Assembly: GCF_003996965.1 (NCBI RefSeq)
Contig: NZ_QWDM01000003.1
Coordinates: 62,001 to 126,000, forward strand
DNA length: 64,000 nucleotides
Direction: 5' to 3'
Source of the DNA: Flavobacterium cupreum
GTDB taxonomy: Bacteria > Bacteroidota > Bacteroidia > Flavobacteriales > Flavobacteriaceae
Program-made: the position numbers and the translations under genes
The notes under the pieces: generated by a model
What the model was told of the DNA's origin: nothing
What the model saw: the letters and a program-made list of their open reading frames with translations, nothing else
Databases searched by the model: none
Part shown: positions 24,463 through 33,897 of the stretch, one piece after another
Layout: every line of letters starts with the position of its first letter
Position numbering within the stretch: position 1 is the first letter of the stretch

Positions 24463-26664
24463 TTAATAACAATCTGCCAGTACTTGCTTTTTTGTTTTAT
24501 AAAACGCCAGATCATTTCCGGTTTTTTCATTGCAAATGGTGTCCAGGACTTTTTCTATATCCTGTTGCATGGCAAGAGAACCGCAAATCATAACTGTTCC
24601 GCCCTTTTGCAATAAAGCAGCAAAAAACTCCGCATCTCTTTGAATCAAATCCATCACATAACATTGATTTTGTTCGCGTGAAAAGGCAATGTGAAAATCT
24701 TTGAGATATTGCTTGCTGATGTGATCGTTTGCGAATTCTCTGTATGCAGAAACCGATTCCGTTTCGTTTCGGAAACCACAATACAAATGACAGGCTGTTT
24801 TAGCTTTATTCTGCTCAATCATTCCCAGAAAGGGTGCAATTCCGGTTCCGTTTGAAATCAGAGCCACTCCCGCACTCTTTTTAGGAAAATGAAATCCTTC
24901 ATTATGCATAACGCGTGCTTTGATAACAGAACCAGGCTTAAGATCGTACAAATAACCGGATCCTAGACCGTGCGGGTGCAATTTTACGGCTAAACTGATA
25001 TTGCCCTTGCTCTTCCCTATCGAATACAAACGATCTCTGCCATCGCCCACCGGATAAATGGCCAGCAAGTCTCCCGAGGTAAATTTAGTCCGCATTCCGG
25101 CACGCAGGGTGATCCTAAAGGTATGATCGGTTTCGGAAATCGCTGTTTTTTCCAAAACAATCATCTTCTCCACTCCTCTTGGCTTTTGTGCATATGTTGC
25201 CGGTGTCACAGCTAAAGCAATGTCTGTTTTTTGGCTCCATTTTTTCACCCATTCTACAAATTGCTTCGGCGACTTATCGTCAACGGTATGGAGTTCCATA
25301 AAATTGCTGCTCCATGATTTCTGAGCCAGAAATTCTTCCGCTTTTTTCGCAAAACCACAAAAATCAGGATATGATTTAGACCCAAAACCAACAATGCATA
25401 CTGCAACTTTTTGTTCCTGCGGATATTGATCCACCAGTGATAGAAATTTTCCTCCGTTAGAAGGCGCATCCCCTAGACCGTGTGTCGAAGTAAAAATGAT
25501 GAGATGTTCTGCTTTTGGAAATTGGCTGTAGTCATTTAAACCACCCAGATAAGAAGAAAAACCTTTGTGCAGCAATTGTGTGTGAATCGCATTCGCAAAA
25601 CGGAAAGTGCTTCCGTTTTCTGAACCGGCCAGTATAATGAAGCGACTGTCTTTTGCGGTATGTCTGTTTTTGATCCTGGTTTCCCTGCGACGCAACGTCA
25701 TGGCAAAGCCTGAATAAATAAAAAACAGAATGTTCAGGGCTGCAAGGGCCAGAACAACTGCCCAGATCGCATTGGCGCGTCCGGTATGAAGATCCAGACT
25801 CAGATTTTCAAGCAATACCGTTACCGGATAACGAACTTCACTTGCAATTTGCCCTGTAAACTGATTGACCTTCAGCTCCCTATCGGTAAGTTTAAGTATA
25901 AAAAACTCTTCCGGATCCTCGGTATCAAAAGGAAATTCTATTTTCTGAACATCAGAAAGTTTTGTTTTTTTGAAAATCTCAAAATCCGCACTATTTTGCT
26001 GTTTGGCAGTTTTAGTATTAACCTGAATTTCTTTCTCACTTATTTTACTTTCCGGAAAAAGCTTAAATCTTTGCATCGAAAGATACGTTCCGGAAAGCGC
26101 CATTATCAAAATCGGAATAAGCATCAGCCTTCCCAGAATGACATGGTAATATTGGGCAAAATTGTCTTTAATGATTTTCGAGAAAAAACGACTTAATCCC
26201 TTTTGTCTCTGTAGTACCAATGCGGTACCGGAAATGGCAATCAGAAAAAGCAAAAAAGCATTCACCCCAATAAAAAGCCTTCCGGTTTCGTGTAAAAACA
26301 GGGAACGGTGAAGCGAAGTGATCCATTGGATAAAAGCGTTTTTCTTTTCGGCCTTTCCTATAACTTTGCCGGTTACCGGATTGATATAGGCATTAACATC
26401 GTTACCCTCTTCATCAAGACCTTTTAAGGTAGTAAACTGATTGTGATCTACGCTGATTTCGCTCACTTCGAGATAATTCTTACTCAAAGCAGGGATAACA
26501 GCTGCAACGGATATATTCTCAAAATTATCAACACGGTAAGGCGGTATTTTCTCCCCTATTGCATCGGCAGCCAGTACCACTCCGGTAACTGATGTCAAAA
26601 CAAGAAAGAGTGAAGAAAATACCGCCAGTGTTAAGTGTGCATATCTCCAGACGGATAATGTCAT
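24463..26664 (-). CDS. PepSY-TM / flavodoxin / ferredoxin reductase-like flavoprotein
   Basis: 733 residues. N-terminal PepSY-type membrane part with four helices (about 8-33, 130-150, 170-195 and 300-325). Then a flavodoxin domain (FIILAGSENGSTFRFANAIH, STHGLGDAPSNGG), an FAD-binding barrel (RLYSIGKSKGNISLAVKLHP) and a nucleotide-binding domain (LISNGTGIAPFLGMIEQ, VMICGSLAMQQDIEKVL). This is the layout of sulfite-reductase-like flavoproteins that move electrons from NAD(P)H across the membrane. It overlaps no neighbour and is 5 bp from the DUF2271 gene. Probable electron donor to an extracytoplasmic flavoprotein. Confidence 0.85.
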   Translation of the reverse strand: MTLSVWRYAHLTLAVFSSLFLVLTSVTGVVLAADAIGEKIPPYRVDNFENISVAAVIPALSKNYLEVSEISVDHNQFTTLKGLDEEGNDVNAYINPVTGKVIGKAEKKNAFIQWITSLHRSLFLHETGRLFIGVNAFLLFLIAISGTALVLQRQKGLSRFFSKIIKDNFAQYYHVILGRLMLIPILIMALSGTYLSMQRFKLFPESKISEKEIQVNTKTAKQQNSADFEIFKKTKLSDVQKIEFPFDTEDPEEFFILKLTDRELKVNQFTGQIASEVRYPVTVLLENLSLDLHTGRANAIWAVVLALAALNILFFIYSGFAMTLRRRETRIKNRHTAKDSRFIILAGSENGSTFRFANAIHTQLLHKGFSSYLGGLNDYSQFPKAEHLIIFTSTHGLGDAPSNGGKFLSLVDQYPQEQKVAVCIVGFGSKSYPDFCGFAKKAEEFLAQKSWSSNFMELHTVDDKSPKQFVEWVKKWSQKTDIALAVTPATYAQKPRGVEKMIVLEKTAISETDHTFRITLRAGMRTKFTSGDLLAIYPVGDGRDRLYSIGKSKGNISLAVKLHPHGLGSGYLYDLKPGSVIKARVMHNEGFHFPKKSAGVALISNGTGIAPFLGMIEQNKAKTACHLYCGFRNETESVSAYREFANDHISKQYLKDFHIAFSREQNQCYVMDLIQRDAEFFAALLQKGGTVMICGSLAMQQDIEKVLDTICNEKTGNDLAFYKTKKQVLADCY

Positions 26665-26669
26665 ATGCC

Positions 26670-27149
26670 TTATATATTGCTAAGTTTTACATATCTTATG
26701 TATCCTTTTCCCTCTGCTTTTTCGGTAATTGCTGCAGTTGTTAAAGGTATTTCGGCATCTCCCACGTAATATTTCTGGTCTTCAACCGCGGTTTCAAAAC
26801 GTATTTTATAGCCTTTATCCATTTTTGAGTTTTCGATCTCGAATACCGTTACACTGCGGTCTCCACCCGTAACTGAAGCACCTGTTTTAGCACTTACATC
26901 CGGTTTTTTAGTATTGAATTTATTCCATTCCTTCAGGCTTTTGTACCATTTTTTATCGTCGCCCATGATATAAAGCGTTTTTTCATATTCTCCTTTAGCA
27001 TCAATAAGGGATACAACCACATAAGCACCTTCCCCAACATAGTTTGCCATTTGCAAAAGGCATTTGTATTTCGTGGTTTGTGCTGAAGCCTGAAATGACA
27101 AAAGGCCTGCAATTACTGCCATCAGACAGATTTTAGATAATGATTTCAT
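26670..27149 (-). CDS. DUF2271-type exported protein
   Basis: 159 residues with a Sec signal (LLSFQASAQ). The mature part (YKCLLQMANYVGEGAYVVVS, YIMGDDKKWYKSLKEW, TGASVTGGDRSV, YKIRFETAVEDQKYYVGDAE) matches my memory of the DUF2271 family, usually found with PepSY-TM and ApbE proteins. Periplasmic. The specific biochemical role is unknown; a partner in flavin-linked electron transfer is inferred from the operon. Confidence 0.75.
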   Translation of the reverse strand: MKSLSKICLMAVIAGLLSFQASAQTTKYKCLLQMANYVGEGAYVVVSLIDAKGEYEKTLYIMGDDKKWYKSLKEWNKFNTKKPDVSAKTGASVTGGDRSVTVFEIENSKMDKGYKIRFETAVEDQKYYVGDAEIPLTTAAITEKAEGKGYIRYVKLSNI

Positions 27150-27156
27150 TTAGTTT

Positions 27157-28638
27157 TTATTTTAAAAAATCAACAGATATATTATTCTTTTTCAATAATT
27201 CGTTTTCTTGTGCCAGACTAAAAGCCGTTTCATCAAATTCGGTTTTAAGGTCTTTTTTAGCCCCGATTGACAACAAATACTTCAAAACAGTATCGTCTTT
27301 TGCAATCATTGCCGCCTTGTGTAATGCCGTTAACCCTTCTTTGTTTTTGGCATTCACATCTATATTCAGTCCGTCGAGTTTTTTCAACAGAACGATATTA
27401 TTTTTGGCTGTAGCAGTATAATACAATGTACTTCCGTCTTTTTGCTGCGCCGCAAAGTTAATCCCTTTACTCTTTAATAAGTTTAATTTCTCATCGAAAT
27501 CATCTTTTTGCGCTCCGCCTTTTGAACCTCTGTACGATTCAATCAGATAATAGGCGAGATTGTTTCCTGCACTGTCTGTAACATTGATATCTGCTCCCTT
27601 GCTTAAAAGTAATGCCACAACTTCTTCTGAACTTCCTTTCACCCCTGCTGTCAAAGCTGATTCTCCCTTGGCATTTACAGCATTGATATTTTTTACTTTT
27701 GCGGCTAAAGTTTGTATTAGTTCAATGTCTTTTCCTTCTGATGCAATAATTAAAGGGGTATTGCCATCTTTATCAGCCTTATTAACATCTACGTCTTTAT
27801 CGATAAAATATTTTATAATTTCGGACTGCTTTTCCTTACGTGCCAGGATGTGAATCACCGTCTGACCATTTGAAGAGGTCGCTGTGGGTTTAAGTTTAAG
27901 ATCCTCCACTAAATATTTAAACGCTTCGATTGGGTTTGCACTTCTGCGCATTCCCTGAGCGGCTGTTATTAGGGCATAATCGGTATACTTCACTCCTTTT
28001 CCTGCGAGTGTTTTTAATAATTCAATATTTCCGGATCTCGCCGCATAATCAAAAGCGGTGTGCCCATTCTTATCAACCTCTTTGAGCGATAATCCTTTCG
28101 ATACTAAATAGTTCGTAACCGTCAGGTCTTTATCGGCAGGGACAGCCAGCAATAATAGCGTGGCTCCGTCATCGTATTTCTTTTTCGGATCGATTCCTGC
28201 TTTAAAAAAAGCGTCAAATGTGGCAGGGCTCGTTGTTCCTGTCCCGGCAGCAAAGGCAATTGGCGTGGCGCCATGACTGTCTTCGAAATTAACATCGGAA
28301 CCTTTAGCAATAAGGTATTCCACTAATTCTGTATTTCCTTTGTAGGCCGCCCAATGCAGGTAGATCCTATTGTCGTGCGTTAATTTTGTTATTTCGTTAC
28401 CCGGAAGTGTCAGTAAATATTTGATATCTTCGATTGGTGCGCCATTATTGATAGCCAAAACAACCGGATCAAAGGCATTTACATTTAATTCTGCAGGGTT
28501 ATTTCCTTTTTCTATTTCCGATTTTAAAGTGGCCAAATCCGGAGCCGTTTTCCAGAAATTCTGGTCTAAAAGTTTATTTTCCTGAGCGTTAACCTGTAAT
28601 GTTGCTGCAAATAGTGCAGTAAGGAGTATTTTTTTCAT
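27157..28638 (-). CDS. Exported ankyrin-repeat protein
   Basis: 493 residues starting at the ATG 28636-28638, which begins a Sec signal (LFAATLQVNAQ). At least ten ankyrin repeats follow, each with the pattern DG.T.L..A...G..E.V..L...G.D, for example NRIYLHWAAYKGNTELVEYL, GHTAFDYAARSGNIELLKTL, GNTPLIIASEGKDIELIQTL and GESALTAGVKGSSEEVVALL. Periplasmic scaffold by location. It is the first gene of the operon 28638-23466 (8-bp gap to DUF2271). The association of ankyrin, DUF2271, PepSY-reductase and ApbE suggests a common redox or metal-uptake function, which is inference. Confidence 0.85.
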   Translation of the reverse strand: MKKILLTALFAATLQVNAQENKLLDQNFWKTAPDLATLKSEIEKGNNPAELNVNAFDPVVLAINNGAPIEDIKYLLTLPGNEITKLTHDNRIYLHWAAYKGNTELVEYLIAKGSDVNFEDSHGATPIAFAAGTGTTSPATFDAFFKAGIDPKKKYDDGATLLLLAVPADKDLTVTNYLVSKGLSLKEVDKNGHTAFDYAARSGNIELLKTLAGKGVKYTDYALITAAQGMRRSANPIEAFKYLVEDLKLKPTATSSNGQTVIHILARKEKQSEIIKYFIDKDVDVNKADKDGNTPLIIASEGKDIELIQTLAAKVKNINAVNAKGESALTAGVKGSSEEVVALLLSKGADINVTDSAGNNLAYYLIESYRGSKGGAQKDDFDEKLNLLKSKGINFAAQQKDGSTLYYTATAKNNIVLLKKLDGLNIDVNAKNKEGLTALHKAAMIAKDDTVLKYLLSIGAKKDLKTEFDETAFSLAQENELLKKNNISVDFLK

Positions 28639-28974
28639 AATGTATACAATCAATGAATTCCTAATCTGTTTAACGAACTTTCCACTGCGGAATTTCAAGG
28701 GCGAAAGTTAGGTCTTATTTAGAATATTTCAAAATAAGGATTCGTAAATGTGTTTTATTTTTTCAATAAAATCAATATCAGATGCAACACAATGATTTAC
28801 AGACTCATCTCTTATCTAATTTATTTCAAACACCAAAAATCAGCGTTATTTCGGACTTAAAACATCAACTTTCGACTGATATTTAGCTGCTGTTTTAAGG
28901 ACTTCCATTGAACATTAGAACAAGCATCGTCATTTATTTGCTTTTTACAGGAGAAAAATAAAACTTCGCCAAAT
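28639..28974. other. Intergenic region upstream of the ankyrin-ApbE operon
   Basis: AT-rich, no open frame worth calling. It must contain the minus-strand promoter of the operon; no clean TAnnTTTG box was found within 100 bp of the start. Confidence 0.4.
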
Positions 28975-28975
28975 A

Positions 28976-29005
28976 AAAAGTCCCGACTCACGAGCGGGAC
29001 TTTTT
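28976..29005 (-). terminator. Intrinsic terminator
   Basis: AAAAGTCCCG ... CGGGACTTTTT with a 9-nt loop. Positioned 130 bp after the transporter pseudogene on the minus strand; T-rich on both strands. Confidence 0.75.
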
Positions 29006-29135
29006 AATCATCGTATAATTAAATAAATTATAAGTAAAGTGTTGATTGTAATTCACTGAATATCTGATTTCATATAAAAAATAATTGCATTCTTTTAGAA
29101 ATCAATGTTTTCCTGACAAAAGTTTTGAATTTCTA

Positions 29136-30349
29136 TTATTCTTTGGCAGCATTCTCAAAGCTGCTTTTTAATCGGTATTTGTTGAATACAATAAAAAGAA
29201 TCGTAACGATTACCAGTAGCGAAAGATCTGCCACTCCAAGCAATAACTGACTTTTAACTTTGAATAAATTCGCAAATCCGTAACTGAATACAGAACTGAT
29301 CATGTACATAACACCACCTGTAAGGCCACTGGCCACTCCGGCATTTTTAGAGAAACGGGTCAGGCAATAGCCATAAATAATATTAAAAATAAAACCTCCG
29401 GCGATATGAATGCCAATAATAAAACCAATCAAAGTATAAATATTGGTCAGTAAAGAAGAGGTGAAAATCATCAGTAACACTAATACGATCTGAATACCAA
29501 ACGCGATTCCGACTTTCTTTCCTAACGGTTTTTTTAGTAGAGCTTTTGCGATAATTCCGCCTGTCATCAGCGATAAACCGGATAACAAAGAAGTATACCC
29601 TGTCGTGATGGCCGAATGGCCCAAAACACGTTCTATGATAAAAGGACTGGATAAACTAAAGACGACGACAATACCAAAACAGATTCCGATAATGATTAGT
29701 CCCAATGTAAAATCAGCAGTTTGAAGCATTCCCTTATATGTTTCTGCAATTGATTTTAGTTTGAAAGGATGATAATGTTTTAAGGATTCGCCACTATACA
29801 TAAGTTCCAAAATCAGGAATACTAATGATAGTCCGCCTAAGAAGTAAAAGTTGGATCTCCAGCCAAAACTGTTTTGCAGATAGCCTCCCAGAAACGGAGC
29901 CATAATAGGCGCGCAGGCCCAAATGATCGAAAACAAACTGATATAGCTTTTTAGTTTTCACCAGCAAAAAGATCTACAAAATACGCTCGCTTTCCGACTA
30001 CAATAAGCGCAATTGTGATTCCCTGAATAATTCGCATGGCATAAATCACATAAATATCAGGGACCAGTGCAATAACAAAACTGGTAACCGAAAATAACGC
30101 CAGTGATACAAGACCAATTTTATAACGGCCGAAACTGTCTAAAATACTTCCGATAAAAAACTGGCTGATACCAACACTAAACATAAACAACACCAGTGAA
30201 AGCTGGACTGCCGCCGCCGAAACATGCAGGTCATTGGCCATTGCCGGTAGTGATGGCAGGTAAATATCTGTAGCAAAGCCCGATAACGGAATCAATGCAA
30301 GGGCCAGTATTGTACTAAAGCCCTTGTGATTTTCTTTTAAAATTCTCAT
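29136..30349 (-). pseudogene. Bcr/CflA-type MFS multidrug transporter, frameshifted
   Basis: Two abutting frames together give the roughly 400 residues of a Bcr/CflA transporter. The N-terminal part (30349-29951) has the family start ALIPLSGFATDIYLPSLPAM and GRYKIGLVSL and ends VDLFAGEN*. The C-terminal part (29936-29136) starts IIWACAPIMAPFLGGYLQ. Adding one A to the run at 29955-29958 joins them as GEKLKSYISLFSIIWAC. Mutation or sequencing error are both possible. The gene follows the SDR gene by 15 bp and would be controlled by the TetR operator at 31222. Confidence 0.75.
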
Positions 30350-30364
30350 TTCTATTTTGATAAA

Positions 30365-31186
30365 TTATGCTCCGTGTGCTTCCTCAGAAACGCTTTTCCA
30401 TTCCTCAAAGCTAGCCAGACGTTCTTCATATACTTTTTTGACTGCCGGATAAGCAAATGCACCCAGTAACAATCTCAAAGGCGGTTCTTTTTCATCTGTC
30501 AATTTCAGGATAACAGCAGCCGTAGCTTCCGGTTTGCCAAAAAGACCCGGAGTTGAAACCGCTTCATTAAAAGCTTGTTTTACAGGATCGTAAACAGCCA
30601 TACTTTGGGTCTGAACAGCAGATTCCCCGGACCAGTCCGTTGTAAAGCCATTAGGTTCTACCAGGGAAACATGAATTCCAAACCCTTTTACTTCTGTAGC
30701 GAGTGTTTCACTAAATCCTTCCACGGCAAATTTAGAGGCATTATAAAGTCCCAAAACAGGCAGTGTTACGAGTCCTAAGAAACTGGATACCTGAATGATA
30801 TGACCGCTTTTTTGTTCACGCATAATGGGCAGTACAGCTTGCGATAACCAAAGCACTCCAAAAAAGTTGGTTTCCATTTGCTTTCTTGCCTCTTCTTCTG
30901 ATGTTTCTTCTATCGTACCGAATAAACCATAGCCGGCATTATTGATCAGGACGTCAATTCTTCCAAAATGTTCTTTTGCTTTGTTTACGGCTTCAAAAGA
31001 AGCTTTACGGTCGTTGACATCCAGTTGAACCGGCAGTACAAGATTCCCGTATTTATCTTTTAAATCCTGTAGTGCTTCGATGTTTCTTCCAGTTGCCACT
31101 ACACTATCACCGCGTTTTAAAAATGCTTCTGCCCAGATTTTCCCAAATCCTCTTGTGGCTCCTGTTATAAAAATTACTTTTGACAT
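30365..31186 (-). CDS. Short-chain dehydrogenase/reductase
   Basis: 273 residues. Cofactor motif TGATRGFG (residues 8-15), NNAGYG, catalytic Ser in QVSSFLGL and YNASK (Tyr/Lys). This is the classical SDR with NAD(P) binding; substrate unknown. The position directly downstream of the TetR operator and upstream of the efflux transporter suggests a role in detoxifying the same compound. Operon of two genes transcribed from the promoter at about 31216-31249. Confidence 0.88.
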   Translation of the reverse strand: MSKVIFITGATRGFGKIWAEAFLKRGDSVVATGRNIEALQDLKDKYGNLVLPVQLDVNDRKASFEAVNKAKEHFGRIDVLINNAGYGLFGTIEETSEEEARKQMETNFFGVLWLSQAVLPIMREQKSGHIIQVSSFLGLVTLPVLGLYNASKFAVEGFSETLATEVKGFGIHVSLVEPNGFTTDWSGESAVQTQSMAVYDPVKQAFNEAVSTPGLFGKPEATAAVILKLTDEKEPPLRLLLGAFAYPAVKKVYEERLASFEEWKSVSEEAHGA

Positions 31187-31215
31187 TGTTATTATATTTA
31201 TTATTAAACTTTATT

Positions 31216-31249
31216 TTAAAATAGACCGAACGGTCTAAAAAACAGCAAA
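31216..31249 (-). promoter_or_regulatory. TetR operator and promoter of the SDR-transporter operon
   Basis: TAGACCG-AA-CGGTCTA (31222-31237) is a perfect inverted repeat around two bases. It sits between a -33 TTTG (complement of 31246-31249) and a weak -7 box TATTTTAA (31216-31223). The same repeat lies at the TetR promoter, and the pattern matches the NemR box TAGACCnnnnGGTCTA as I know it. Confidence 0.75.
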
Positions 31250-31258
31250 AAAAATATT

Positions 31259-31837
31259 TTAGATTACATATTTTATAAATTCGCTTTTTATGCTGTCCAG
31301 CACAAGCACCATCTGTTGATTTCCGACTAATTTACCGCATAAAATGGCACCTTCAATCATAGCAAAAACTTTGATGCTAAATTGTCCGGGATCCAGTTCT
31401 TCGGATAATTCCTTATTTTTTATGCCGTCTTCCACTATCATATAAAACCTTTTCTGGGCAGAAAAGACTGCTTTTTTGACCAGTTCTTTCATACCCGGAT
31501 TGGTATCATCTGCCTCAGTACCAAAATTTAGTATCGGACAGCCCTCCATCATGCTTTCATCATTCTGATACACATCCAGTAAATTGAAAAGCTTCGTTTC
31601 TGCCGAGTTCCCTTTGGCTACAGCTGCGTCTAATTTGTTTGCCAATTTTGATCTCAGATAAACAAATGCCTCCATGCAGATCTCTTCTTTGCTCCCGAAG
31701 TTTCCGTAGATTCCTCCTTTGGCTAATTTTGTAGCTTCCATAATATCGGTAAGAGAAGTTCCGGCCATTCCTTTTTTATTAATTATGGGTGCCGATGCTT
31801 CTATGATAAATTGTCTCGTTCTTTCTGCTTTGCTCAT
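31259..31837 (-). CDS. TetR/AcrR-family repressor (NemR-like)
   Basis: 192 residues from the ATG at 31835-31837; a longer frame would start inside the operator. The HTH is TSLTDIMEATKLAKGGIYGN with FGSKEEIC following. The ligand domain is about residues 60-190 and includes a Cys in EGCPILNFG, which recalls the Cys-rich electrophile-sensing NemR group but is not proof. Two copies of its presumed operator flank the gene. It is the likely repressor of itself and of the divergent-in-function SDR-transporter operon downstream. Confidence 0.85.
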   Translation of the reverse strand: MSKAERTRQFIIEASAPIINKKGMAGTSLTDIMEATKLAKGGIYGNFGSKEEICMEAFVYLRSKLANKLDAAVAKGNSAETKLFNLLDVYQNDESMMEGCPILNFGTEADDTNPGMKELVKKAVFSAQKRFYMIVEDGIKNKELSEELDPGQFSIKVFAMIEGAILCGKLVGNQQMVLVLDSIKSEFIKYVI

Positions 31838-31858
31838 GATCTTTTCCTTTTGACGGTA

Positions 31859-31888
31859 CAAATATAGACCGTTCGGTCTTAAATGCAA
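31859..31888 (-). promoter_or_regulatory. TetR autoregulated promoter with operator
   Basis: Minus-strand TATATTTG (31859-31866) is a perfect -7 box, with TTG at 31886-31888 as the -33 element 19 nt away. The inverted repeat TAGACCG-TT-CGGTCTt (31865-31880) fills the spacer, so bound repressor would block RNA polymerase. Confidence 0.8.
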
Positions 31889-32005
31889 TTTATTTTAACT
31901 TTTTATTTCAATACTTGTTCTTTTGTGTCAGAATTAACTGCTCAGGAGATATTCGTTAATTTTCGCTTTTTTTACACTGCAAAAGAGTTCTTTCAGGAAA
32001 CAAAA

Positions 32006-32039
32006 AAAAAGCTTCTATTCATTCGAACAGAAGCTTTTT
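32006..32039 (-). terminator. Intrinsic terminator of the glycosyltransferase gene
   Basis: AAAAAGCTTCT, loop ATTCATTCGAAC, AGAAGCTTTTT; 11-bp stem with T runs on both strands, 38 bp after the stop at 32077. Confidence 0.8.
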
Positions 32040-32076
32040 AAACAAATTAATCTCTCTTTATTCAGTATTACAATTT

Positions 32077-33537
32077 TTATTTTTTATCTGATAACCCTCG
32101 GGTTAACCATCCTCTTTTATTCGCTGTTACTATGGCATAAGGAGTAATCCAAAATAAACTGAACGTATAAAAGATGCTGTAGGAATAAGCCCAGAAAGAA
32201 TCTGCCACATTATATCTTTTTGCATAAAATATAACCGGAAAAGTAGAAACAATCAGAATCCCCAGTAAGGTTGAACTTAAAAATAACAACGGGTGTGTCG
32301 CTATAAAAATCAACATAAAAATCAGGAATGGGTACGCTAAAATGATTTTTAAAGACTGGTTGATAAACAAAAGTCTTGCCCCAAACTTAGATCCTTCTCT
32401 AAAATCCTTAAAAACATATTGTGCCATCATAAGGTTCTCACGAACATTACTTCTGCTCCATCTGATGAACATTTTGTATAAACCGGTGTATTCTTCAGGA
32501 ACATTGGTAAGTACATAGGCATTTTTCTGGAACAACACATGAAGTCCCTGTTTCAGGATCATATTGGTCATCGCACGGTCTTCACCAATGTCTGAAGGTT
32601 GTCCCATAAAAGTCTGGTTGATCCATTCCGGAAGGCAGTTCAGTACGGCATCCCTGCGGTAAGCTGCTGCTGCACCCGGAGTGCAAAGTACAGATCCTAA
32701 CATGCTTTCAGCCGAACGCATGAATTCAAAACTCATTACAAAACTTACGTTTAACATCTTAGGAAGTAATGCTTTTTTATTGTTCAATACCTGAACATTT
32801 CCTGCCACTGCCCCGCATTTTTCGTTTACCACAAAAGGGCTTACCAGATTCCTTAAAGTATCTTTTTTTACAATGGAATCACTGTCGACTGTTACAAAAA
32901 TTTCTCCGGTACCCAGTTCAAATCCACGGTAAAGTGCGTGACGTTTACCAGCGTTTTCAGGTTGTTGGAAAATAGTCAGACGATCGCCTAATTTTATTTT
33001 TGCCTGCTGCATCCAGTACCAGGTATCATCTTTACTTCCATCATCGATGGCAAGGATTTGTAATTTTTGCTCCGGAAAATCACTGTCAGCCAAACTTAAT
33101 AAAGTATCCCAAACCAGTTTACCTTCATTGTAGGCAGGCACTATAACCGTGCAGGTTGGCAGCAATTCATCACTAACCGATTCAATTGGTTTATAACGGA
33201 AATAGAGGAATAAATTATAGACAAAGACACCGCTTTGAAAAATGAATAACGCAATGGCTAAAATCAGGAAAGGAAATCCCCAGGAAGAATTGATTCGCTC
33301 TATCTGAAACTGATCAAAATCAGGCTGGAACTGATACACCATAAATGCACCGGTCAACATTAGGGCAAAAGTACTGATGAGTACTATTAATCCCAACGGA
33401 CTTGACGTTTTTTCAATGGTTTTGCCTGATGTTGGATTGTTAATACGAAAAATGGAACTGCTTATAGAATGTCCGTTATTGTTTGTATTGTCGCTTGTAG
33501 TATAAAATTGATCTGAAATAATTGTTTCACTTTTCAT
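32077..33537 (-). CDS. Family 2 glycosyltransferase, processive-type membrane enzyme
   Basis: 486 residues. Two N-terminal membrane segments (about 48-68 and 88-112). Catalytic domain: CTVIVPAYNEGKLVWDTLLS, DDGSKDD, nucleotide-sugar DxD in VTVDSDSIV, acceptor region GEDRAMTN and RWSRSNVRE (the (Q/R)xxRW-type motif of processive enzymes). Three or four C-terminal membrane segments. This is the layout of NodC/hyaluronan synthase-like enzymes that polymerise and export a polysaccharide. The gene stands alone, with no capsule genes nearby. Substrate unknown. Confidence 0.85.
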   Translation of the reverse strand: MKSETIISDQFYTTSDNTNNNGHSISSSIFRINNPTSGKTIEKTSSPLGLIVLISTFALMLTGAFMVYQFQPDFDQFQIERINSSWGFPFLILAIALFIFQSGVFVYNLFLYFRYKPIESVSDELLPTCTVIVPAYNEGKLVWDTLLSLADSDFPEQKLQILAIDDGSKDDTWYWMQQAKIKLGDRLTIFQQPENAGKRHALYRGFELGTGEIFVTVDSDSIVKKDTLRNLVSPFVVNEKCGAVAGNVQVLNNKKALLPKMLNVSFVMSFEFMRSAESMLGSVLCTPGAAAAYRRDAVLNCLPEWINQTFMGQPSDIGEDRAMTNMILKQGLHVLFQKNAYVLTNVPEEYTGLYKMFIRWSRSNVRENLMMAQYVFKDFREGSKFGARLLFINQSLKIILAYPFLIFMLIFIATHPLLFLSSTLLGILIVSTFPVIFYAKRYNVADSFWAYSYSIFYTFSLFWITPYAIVTANKRGWLTRGLSDKK

Positions 33538-33846
33538 ATTGCACTTCTGTTGATTTGTATGGTATGGCTTTTATAATTTTCCCGTAAACAGGAATTCACA
33601 CTATCACATTTAGCAATGCATGTGCCATTACGCTATAAAATACATTTTGAGGGCTTTACGATATTCAGGTGCAATTTAAGCTGTGTAAAGTTTACACACT
33701 TGTACAATGTTTATACAGCTTTTGTGTGTATCCGGCAGTCAAAATTCCCAACAAATACAGACGTTTTAAGATAGTACATCTTTGTTTTTCGATTTTGAAA
33801 AGTACTCAAAATGATGACCGGAATTTCTTCAATACTAACGACAAAA
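33538..33846. other. Intergenic region, upstream of the glycosyltransferase
   Basis: AT-rich. No gene recognised. A GTAAAGTTTACAC inverted segment at 33686-33698 and a nearby TACACACTTGTACA (33692-33705) may be part of a regulatory site, but no match to a known operator. Confidence 0.3.
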
Positions 33847-33877
33847 AAAAGGAAATAGTATCTGGCTATTTCCTTTT
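33847..33877 (-). terminator. Intrinsic terminator after the heptamer repeat
   Basis: AAAAGGAAATAG, loop TATCTGG, CTATTTCCTTTT. It serves the minus-strand gene 34014-34457. Confidence 0.75.
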
Positions 33878-33897
33878 CAAATTTCAAAATTCAAATT

